A DNA stretch of 64,000 nucleotides from Anastrepha obliqua (lineage: Eukaryota > Arthropoda > Insecta > Diptera > Tephritidae), in contig NC_072892.1 in the NCBI RefSeq assembly GCF_027943255.1, positions 123,335,792 to 123,399,791 of the forward strand, in the 5' to 3' direction. Under the pieces are notes generated by a model. The model saw nothing but the letters and a program-made list of their open reading frames with translations. It was not told where the DNA came from and searched no databases. A program made the position numbers and the translations under genes. Below, piece after piece: positions 56,490 to 64,000 of this stretch (positions are counted from its first letter, which is position 1; each line of letters starts with the position of its first letter).

Positions 56490-57446
56490 CCTGAAAGCCG
56501 GAAGATAGCTAAAGTATGTGGAGGAAAATAAAGTCTGCGCAGTTGTGTTCCTCGACGTCTTACAGACGTTTGACAGAGTTTTGCGCAAGGGGTTGCTCCA
56601 CTACTAAACTAAAATTGCTTTTGCCCAGGAAATAATGCACAAACCTTTCTTTTTACTTTGATGACAGATATTTTTCATAGCACAAAACAAGTGCAGGGGG
56701 GACTCAAGGAAGCAACTTAGGATCTCTCCTATACCTCTTGTTTACGCAAGATTTACCGGCCCATGAGTATCACGTTACCGCAACTTTTAAGAGATGAAAG
56801 GGATATTCTGACATGGCAGTTGGAGGATCAATAGAGGCTACAAAGACGAAGTTGCAATCAGCGATATATTCCTTTGTAAATGGAAACTAAATAATTCAAA
56901 AACGGTATACATTGTACTTGGCCTGAAAACAAAAAAAAAAAAAAAACACTCATAGGTCAGTCTACATAAAGAGCGTAAATATACTGTACGTCAACGAGGC
57001 CAAACATCTTGGAATAATCCTTGACACTAAGCTGCGCTGTAAGGCGCATGTCAAGGAAAAAGCGTGAAAAACTGGAATTGAAATCGAAAAATCTCCTTTA
57101 CCGTATTGGCAGACTCTCTATTCTGCCAACCCACAACAAAATTCTGCTATATAACCAAATTCTTAAGCCGGTCTGGACGTATGGCATTCAGCTATGGAAT
57201 CCACAAGCGAATCTTGCATTACTATTATCCAACGATTCCAAATTAGAGTATTGCGCAATGCTCCATACATACTACGTGAGAAATCTCGACCTCCATTGTG
57301 ATCTTGGTATACTACCCGTCACTGACGTGGCGAAAGTGTGTCATAGCTCACAGACAACGTTTAAGTGCATATTGTCAACGCTAAAGCACTGGCTTTGCTC
57401 CAGCAAAGGACTCGTCATGGGCAGGTCAAGCGTAAAAAATGTTTAG
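56490..57446 (+). pseudogene. Jockey-clade retrotransposon RT region
   Basis: Successive pieces: VVFLDVLQTFDRVLRKGLL (56540-56600), GGTQGSNLGSLLYLLFTQDL with the RT motif (56695-56755), a damaged catalytic box (ATFKR in place of ATFADD), LGIILDTKLRCKAHVK (57010-57055). Then a 141-codon frame (57021-57446) gives LLYRIGRLSILPTHNKILL and KPVWTYGIQLWNPQANLALL, ending at the typical DLHCDLGILPV. Frameshifts and a lost active site make it inactive. Endonuclease part missing. Confidence 0.78.
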
Positions 57447-57499
57447 ACCAGATGGTCATCCAGTATTTTGTAAATAATGACGCATCTTAGTTTTCCATT

Positions 57500-58835
57500 C
57501 CTTTTTTTGCTCGATGAAAAATGCTCGCAAATTGCGGTGTCTTGATAAATCCTCTGAAGACGGAGATCGTCTTATTCACGAGGAAATATAAAGTACCCAT
57601 AGTCTTTCTCCCTCGATACCGGGTGCTTCGTTGGTGCTTACTGGCAAAGTTAAGTACCTGGGTCTTATTCCAGGAAGGCAACAGTCGCCTAATATGTTAT
57701 ATGAGCACTATCGGCAAAATATGGGACCTCTCGCCTAAAGTTACGTTTTGGCTTTATAGCACAATTATAAAGCCAATTTTGTACGGAGTTCTTATGTGAT
57801 GAAAATCGCTCAAATGGATGGCTTCAGTTAAGAAACTGGAGAGGGTCCACAGTTCAGCCCTCAATGGAATCAGTGGGGCGCTTCGGAAAAGTCAGATTGA
57901 GATGTTCGGCTCAGACTGAGGTGTTCGCGCCACAAGCTAGACATAAGCTACGGTCATCCCCATGGTGCTGGATCCCCCGTTAGGTCCGTGCGGAAATTTT
58001 TCCATTCATATTCCCTCAAGGGAGGAGTGGGCGGTATGTAACAGTTGGAGACAGGCCATGTCAAACATATCTAAGGATGGCCCGAAGTTGGACGGAGGAG
58101 TTGGAAGTATTCTGCGAGAAGCTCCCAATCAAGCTCAAATTTAGGCCTCCGGTCCACTGTAGTGTTTTCCACGCGGAAGTAACCGTAATTAAAGAAGCAG
58201 TGGATTAGTTGCTTGCTGTTGTAATTACTGTTAAGGACTTAAATATCTTCTCCGACAGCCACGCGGCTATTAGGACCTTGGGCTCGTTGTCTGTGCGTTC
58301 GATAATAGTCGTGGAAATTCCTGACTTCTTTCTCGATTGCATCCGAATACTTCGATTTTAAGCTCGTCTGGGTTCCCGGTCACAGCGGTATAGAGGGAAA
58401 CTGCTGCGCTGATGAGCTTGCTATACAGGGAATCCTGGAGACGGTTTCATCGCAAAATGAGAGAACTGGAGTTTCCTTGAAAACCCATTGTCTGCTTCTA
58501 ATGTACAAATGTGCAAAGTCGTGCAATCCTTCTGGCCACGGGTAGATCGGGAACTTCTAAGGCTAACAAAGCTGAAACTCCTGAATTTGGAAGGTATTCT
58601 TACTGGGCATTGTCCGTTAGGTTTCCATGTGGTGAGACTTAATATTATTTCAAGTCATTTCTGCGCAAGGTGTCGGAGGACGAGATGGAATAATATCAGC
58701 ACCTTCTTCTCAGCTACCTCGCTCTCATCGGGCAAAGGTTTGGACATCTGTGCTCCTACTTTTTCGCTACACTTGCGGATATTACGGGTGTAAATATCAA
58801 TCACCTGGTGAAATTCATCAGGAGCTTGAAGCGGT
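57500..58835 (+). pseudogene. Non-LTR retrotransposon with RNase H, 3' part
   Basis: Ordered remains: INPLKTEIVLFTRKYKVPIV (57550-57605), WDLSPKVTFWLYSTIIKPIL (57720-57780), then RNase H pieces SKDGPKLDGGVGSILRE (58050-58120), the ALMSLLYREFW-like wreck around 58400, and a C-terminal LNLEGILTGHCPLGFHVVRL (58580-58640) with Cys residues. The last part, GVNINHLVKFI, is near 58790-58825. Same type as 30965-31910. RT catalytic box absent. Confidence 0.72.
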
Positions 58836-59099
58836 TAATAACGATTATCCGAAGCCCTTTCTTCTTATCTGGTTTGACTTGTATGTTGATTTTCCTTCTG
58901 CTTTCCGCTATTCTCCCCCTGTATGGTATCACAACGGACAAATTTTGAAAATTTGTCCCAGTGGGGCCCTCGGAAAGGCAGCCATTTATCCTAACCTACC
59001 TTTATTCTGTCTATGCTTTCCTTAGCCGTACTCTTGGTACCTTGTATCAAGTGATAAAAAGCACGTCTACTCCACCTTTATTAAGTTTTATTATGATTC

Positions 59100-59940
59100 T
59101 GCTAATTCTCGTAGTTATGTTGATATTACCCATTTTAGCTATAATGATCTTGGTTTCAGGTTGATCCAATTGCTGGTACAATTGTCCACCCCTAAATGTA
59201 ACAACGGCCGTTGGATAGAATCAGTGCTAACGTTATTAAATGTTCTTTCTATGTCTATGTAAGCTGCCATGGTATACTCTTTATTTCCTATAGACCCCTT
59301 CTATTGTTCGGATTACCTCGTGAAGGGCTATTTCCTTAGATTAACGTTGATACATACGAACTTTCCAGCAAACTTATAATGTGTATGTCTAAAAGTCTTT
59401 CAAAAGTTCTTAAAAGAAAGAACGAAATATTAATTGGCTCAAAGTCCTTCACTATCCTTCCCCTTCTACCTATCTTTGGCGTGAAGATGGCTCTAACAAG
59501 TTTCCAGCTATTTCGAATATAGCCTCGGCTTAGACATTCTTTAAAAATTGCCACCAGCCATGGCAGAATACAATCAAGAGTTTTCTGTAACATTTTACGA
59601 AAGATCCCGTCTAGGCCTGCAGACTGGAAAGCTGAAAATGATTGAATTTCTCATGCAACCTTCTCTTTTGTGACAATTATATCGGCAAGATGCTGTGGGT
59701 CATAGCTGCTCTGCTGGAACATCGCTATCGTGAGCGCCGCATCACGCACAATGAGTATTTCAGAAAAGTTCTAGAGACTCTTCCGTCGTATAAGTTCAAG
59801 TACCATCTGGTTTCTTGACCCAAGAAACCATTTTATGATCTTTGAACAAAATTCGGCTAGTAGAGTCTCTGGTAAATTCGATAGAGCCACAGAAATCTCT
59901 CCAGCTCTCTTTCTCTGTACAATTTTCCTTGGCTACCACT
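59100..59940 (-). pseudogene. Non-LTR RT N-terminal region
   Basis: Minus strand: LDCILPWLVAIFKECLSRGY and IRNSWKLVRAIFTPKIGRRG, then KDFEPINISFFLLRTFERLL (59336-59593). After a stop follow TMAAYIDIERTFNNVSTDSI and GVDNCTSNWINLKPRSL (59150-59290). This is the RT start, upstream of the YADD box. It lies tail to tail with 57500-58835 and could be the complementary part of the same family after an inversion. Confidence 0.7.
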
Positions 59941-60453
59941 AAAAATAGTTTAATTCGAAAAAATATTACATATACATACTAAATAAAGGGTTTTCCAATA
60001 AGAGGTGTCATTTTGGTAAAATATCAATGATTTCGTTGCTTGTGTGGCACGTAGCGCCGTCTTGTTGAAAATAAACGTTGTCCAAATCGATATCATCCAA
60101 TTCCGGCCATTAAAAATTGTTAATCATCTCTCGATTGCGCAATCCATTCACCGTAACTGTTGCTCCAACTTCATTTTCGAAAAAGTAAGGTCCGATGACT
60201 TTGCCGGACCATAAACCGCACCAAACAGTCACACGTTGAGGATAGAGAGGCTTTTCAACAATAACTTTTGGACTTTCTGAGCCCCAGATCTGACAACTTT
60301 GCCTGTTGACGAAGCCACCGAGGTGGAAAAGGGCCTCCTCACTCAAGATGAATTTTCGATTGATTCCGGATCATTTTCATTCATTTCAACGACCCAATCA
60401 GCAAAGACACGACGTTGTTGATGATCGACCGGCTTGAGTTCTTGTGTTAACTG

Positions 60454-60595
60454 TTTACGCCCAAACGCCCGAAAACACCCGCCCGAATCCACACGCCCGA
60501 ATGTATATTTCCCCGAATTGACAGTTTCCCGAATTTTTTTGCCCGAACGTCTTCGCCCGAACCCATTTGCCCGAATCCTTTTACCCGAAAAGAAA
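60454..60595 (+). repeat. CCCGAA iteron array at the MULE 5' end
   Basis: About nine copies of CCCGAA (often G-CCCGAA), spaced mostly 10-18 bp apart, between 60470 and 60592, with one CCCAAA variant at the outer edge. Regular spacing near one helical turn suggests binding sites for the element's own zinc-finger transposase. This is inferred from position and repetition. Confidence 0.85.
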
Positions 60596-60750
60596 AAAAA
60601 ATTTAAAATAATTAAGAATTAGTATACACTTGAAGTACATGCAAGAAAAGAACAAAAGAGTGCTATTCCTTTATTTATTCATAACAAATGTTGTCAAAAT
60701 TCTTGTGTCAAATTCATCAGTCAGTCATTCGTTCTTAATTATTCATAAAA

Positions 60751-62045
60751 ATGGAAGAAATTGAGGAAGTGGGACAACTTGTCGGGAAAAAATTAATAAT
60801 CGGAGGATACATTTATGTCAGATCCAAACCGTCGAAAAATAATCAATTCTATTGGGACTGTCAATTGGTTCGAAGAAAAGAATGCAAAGCGCGGGCAATT
60901 ACATTGCAGACAGTTTCTGAGTTAATAGTTTTAAAAGGCCCTAAAAAATCTCCTCATGAACATCCGCCCAATCAGGATACAGCGAAAGCGGAATTAGTGA
61001 AGGTTAATTTAAAACGAGTCGAGGAAGATCATCCGGAATGCCCTCCAGCACAAGTACAAAGTTTTGTTTATTTCTATTTTTGTTATATTTTTTCCCTCTT
61101 TTGGTTTTTTATACTCCCTTTATATTTGCTACATGTGGTTTAATTTTCAACAGATTTTACGCGATAATCTCTCTACTTTGAAACCTGGTGTTTTGGCCAA
61201 ACTACCAGAGCGTGAAAATCTTAAGAAATCTTTGAGACGAGAAAGAAGACGTGCACTGCCCCCAAATCCAAAAAGTTTGGAGGAAATAGACGAGTTACCT
61301 CAGCGTTATCAAAAAACATTGGCAAACGATCGCTTCCTTTTTTATGATTCTCGGGACGATGAGAATTTTGGTGAAGGTCGCGTATTCGCTTTTACAACTC
61401 GCAATAATTTGGAACGTCTTGCTAACAGTGACTCCTGGTTTCTCGATGGCACCTTTAAAGTTTCACCTTCCATTTTTACTCAAATATTCACCGTCATTGG
61501 CAAAGTGATAAAGCCCAGCAATCAAGGAGAAGAGCCAACCGTCATTGCTTTCCCTTTTGTGTTTGCTCTATTATCGTCGAAGGAAACTAAACAATATGAG
61601 GCAGTTTTGAGAGCAATAGATTCTGCAGCTTTATCAACTGGAATACACGGTTGTAGACCCCAGAGAATTGTTTCCGATTTTGAAATACCTATTATAAATG
61701 CTTGTCGTTTAGTGTACTCGGAGACTACAATAAGATGTTGCTTTTTTCATCTTGGACAGGCGATGTACAGAAAAATACAGAACGAAGGATTACAAATTAA
61801 CTACAACGACCCCAACGACGACACGATACGAAAACAAACTCACATGATTTTAAGTCTGGCATTTGTTCCTCCGTCTGATGTCATTGATGCTTTTGAGGAA
61901 TTGTCAGATGAAGTTTCGGACGATTTATTGGAGGTTTTAGATTACTTTGACCGCACGTACGTTCGCGGACGAAGAGGTCAAGGCCACCCCGCTACCCTCC
62001 CGAATTGTGGAATCAGTATGAAGCTACCCTCCAAGGACTTCATCG
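60751..62045 (+). pseudogene. FLYWCH-MULE transposase with a 100-bp intron
   Basis: Exon 1 (60751-61053, 101 codons) is a FLYWCH zinc finger: GGYIYVRSK, FYWDCQLVRRKECKARA, SPHEHPPN, with the Cys-Cys-His-His set. A GT...AG intron runs 61054-61153 (GTACAAAG to TTTTCAACAG), phase 0. Exon 2 (from 61154) begins ILRDNLSTLKPG and holds the DDE core: WFLDGTFKVSPSIFTQIF with the first Asp, RIVSDFEIPIINACRL with the second, and CCFFHLGQAMYRKIQNEGLQ. A one-base frameshift near 61983 leads to RYPPELWNQYEATLQGLHR, where the gene ends at the target duplication. The third acidic residue and C-terminus are therefore missing. Confidence 0.88.
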
Positions 62046-62696
62046 GTGTTAACTGGACTTTATAAGCCTTAAGACCCAAATGTTTATGCAAAATACGGCT
62101 TAATGACGTTTGTGAAATGCCTAATTCCAAAGAACGACGAGGATTGGACAAATCTGGGGTTTCTTCATCACTTTCAGCTCGAATTTTTTCACCAATTTCT
62201 GTATTGCGGTCCGATAAGGTGCTTTGCGATGACCCAAAAATGTTCGAGTTTTTAGAATCAAGTTTTACGAATCGTCTCTGCCAAATTTTCACCACTTTTT
62301 TAGTGAATTTTAATAATTTCAATGCGTTGTTTAAGCGTGTATCGTTCCATTTTTATTAATGGCGTAGTTTCTACATGTGAAATATCAAAAAATGACAGCT
62401 TCAAAAGTGACATCTACCGAAATAGCGGGCTATTCAAAATAACACCTGTTATTGGAAAACCCTTTATATTGCACGTTTGATTCGGCAATTGGTGATTTAA
62501 AAGGGTTTTCGACGTGATAACGTCTTATAATTCGATGTAGCCGGCTGCACGCACCAAAAAATACGGCGTTATCTTGCTCATGCGTCGTTACATTGCTTGA
62601 ACTGAAGCGGGAGCGCGGCACGAACGACAAAGAGGCACAATCGGCCCCCGCGGCAACGTTCGACATCTGGCTCTCTCCTACATGACTGAGCATATA

Positions 62697-63035
62697 GAGG
62701 GTGGTTAAGTTTCAAGGGCCGGTGTTTATTTTGAATACAATACAATTCTTTTAGGAAATTTTATCATTTCTCTTTATTATGATAATATTGGTATGGCTTA
62801 ATTACGTATGAAGCAAAATATTGCCCAAATGGCAATATGGTCCATCCTATGGTCCACATTTTCGATGACGCTGAGGCATAATTGAGGTTCTATGCCGTTA
62901 ATGTGCCGAATTATCTCATCCTTTAGCTCTTGAATTGTTTCTGGCTTATCGACGTTCACCTTTTCTTTCAAATAACTCCAAAGAGAGAAGTCCAACGGTG
63001 TCATTGACATCGGCACTTGAAATTTAACCACCCTT
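62697..63035 (-). mobile_element. Short deletion derivative of a DD41D-group element
   Basis: 339 bp bounded by GAGGGTGGTTAAGTTTCAAG and, reversed, AAGGGTGGTTAAATTTCAAG, with TA on both sides. It keeps only the C-terminal coding part: MTPLDFSLWSYLKEKVNVDK with the third Asp in TPLD, then PETIQELKDEIIRHINGIEP. Ends and tail were joined by deletion of everything between. Confidence 0.82.
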
Positions 63036-63037
63036 TA

Positions 63038-64000
63038 TATGTATGTATATGGACATATGTATATAAATTCACATATTTGTATTTGCATATGCCTTCTTCC
63101 TGTGTGCATGGTAATGAACCATTTCTCTGTTGAGAATAGGACGATGATAGGACAAGTAGGAAATGAAAGAGGGTGTTTCGAGTGTAAAGTGTCTTGAAAA
63201 AGGCAAATGATGATATTGCCTCTTAGTGTTGGTGACTTATTAACGTCCGATGCACAATCGAAATTGAACATATCTTTCATGAATTTGATCAATGTTTCGT
63301 CATTTTTCACTTTTGTGTAAATGTAACTTGACATATTCCATTGCCATTCCATTTACCTCCTCCTCTATATCCATACAAAATATCTATAAAAACTAAACTA
63401 AACTTAAACTATCGTCAGTAAACCGACTTTACAGACAACCTCTTTTTTGTTAGTTTAACGTTGCTGAAGCATTCATGTTAAAATTTCCTTATTACCACTG
63501 CCATGAGATCGTGAGCTTTTGGTCCCTGACCTACATCATCAATTGCTTCGCCTTGAAATGAAACTCAGAATATGTATTTTTTTGTTGTAATTTTCTTTTT
63601 ATTTATTTTTCATTAATATGCTATTATTTAAATCATCATTTTGATTCACTTAAACTGCTTCCCTTCATTTATTTCCAACCACTCGCTTAACTTAATTTTT
63701 GCTTTGCTTAAATAATTATTTTATATGAATTAACATTTATATTAGACTATTTAGCTAAGTATGTGTTTTGCGGTGAGCTAAGTAGCTTGAACTGAAACTT
63801 AGACGAGGGAGCCCAATATAGGCAATTCCTACGCTCTGTGTTCCTCACGCTTTGACTACTTCCAGCTCGTACCATCTGGCTGTCATTCCGGATTTTTTTT
63901 GTGTTCTTTTGATTCTTAGGTTTTTGTTTTTGATTTTAAGGAAGATGTTCAGTTGGTGAAATTTACTTGCGATCCTCATGTTTGCAAAGTTCTTTTTACA
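63038..64000. other. No recognisable gene
   Basis: Non-coding; starts with a TATGTATATG-rich stretch. The 105-residue minus-strand frame at 63035-63352 has no recognised motif. Confidence 0.4.

Larger units (their letters stand above)
60454..62045 (+). mobile_element. Mutator-like element (MULE/Phantom-like), 3'-truncated
   Basis: Inserted in the transposase gene of the surrounding DD41D element, with GTGTTAACTG on both sides (60444-60453, 62046-62055), consistent with the 9-bp or so duplication MULEs make. The 5' end is a 140-bp CCCGAA iteron array. Its reverse complement, expected as the 3' terminal repeat, is missing, and the transposase is cut off at the right duplication. The FLYWCH finger joined to a MULE transposase matches what has been described for Phantom-type MULEs in arthropods (from memory). 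Confidence 0.85.
59986..62464 (-). mobile_element. DD41D-group mariner/Tc1-type element carrying a MULE
   Basis: Terminal repeats AAGGGTTTTCCAATAAGAGG and, reversed, AAGGGTTTTCCAATAACAGG, with TA at 59984-59985 and 62465-62466. Without the inserted element and its duplication it is about 880 bp. The transposase (minus strand) has LLKFTKKVVKIWQRRFVKL and GISQTSLSRILHKHLGLKAY (62090-62322). After the insertion come EEALFHLGGFVNRQSCQIWG, VTVWCGLWSGKVIGPYFF and GATVTVNGLRNREMINNF (60110-60346), then a remnant at 60040-60105. The part with second and third Asp is deleted, so the group is assigned by similarity to the 46115 copy. Confidence 0.85.

Noticed and set aside
61064..61153. Hydrophobic N-terminal extension of the MULE transposase frame, considered as a signal peptide
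   Set aside because: It is the translated intron; GT and AG sites with matching phase join the zinc-finger exon directly to ILRDN.

Overview
This is a stretch of insect nuclear DNA, AT-rich and full of transposons. It is almost certainly from a higher fly, and a tephritid fruit fly is my best guess. The reasons are one intact host gene that reads as an ortholog of Drosophila larval serum protein 2 (Lsp2), many mariner/Tc1-type elements including DD41D forms of the kind described from Ceratitis, and many copies of a tRNA-derived SINE. The species is not established.

The only host gene I can support is the intronless hexamerin gene at 53060-55159 (+). It has a TATA box, a signal peptide and a polyadenylation signal. 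Nearly everything else recognisable is a dead or deleted transposable element, often nested. From left to right: a TTAA-bounded repeat (1.3-2.0 kb); non-LTR RT debris with a short TSD-flanked insertion (2.6-3.5 kb); R1-type RT (4.9-5.6 kb); a piggyBac-type MITE (6.04-6.61 kb); mariner relics (6.7-8.6 kb); non-LTR relics (10.6-14.6 kb); three more mariner/DD41D or RTE-like relics (15.5-17.7 kb); a mariner inside an RTE-like element (20.9-22.5 kb); a ~78-bp tandem array (22.6-23.9 kb); and a full-length but disabled piggyBac element carrying a 5'-truncated jockey insertion (25.8-29.5 kb).

The middle (30.7-45.2 kb) holds RNase H-bearing retroelement debris, two DD37D maT-like elements, a pogo-like gene split by a SINE, and an inverted pair of Helentron-type elements at 35.4-36.7 and 38.4-39.7 kb. 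A third Helentron copy lies at 48.1-49.4 kb. Beyond these are a DD41D element (46.1-47.1 kb), a third maT-like element interrupted by an 8-bp-TSD element (49.5-51.5 kb), the Lsp2 gene, and then more retroelements. The right end has a DD41D element (59.99-62.46 kb) interrupted by a Mutator-like (MULE/Phantom-like) element with a FLYWCH zinc finger, a spliced transposase and a CCCGAA iteron array.

The strongest candidates for something not well described are (1) the three Helentron-derived copies that fuse the start of the replication protein to its C-terminal endonuclease and carry nested SINEs; (2) the FLYWCH-MULE with iterons and a target duplication despite a missing 3' end; and (3) the piggyBac lineage with repeated 16-bp palindromes. 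No virus, CRISPR array, operon or toxin gene was seen.
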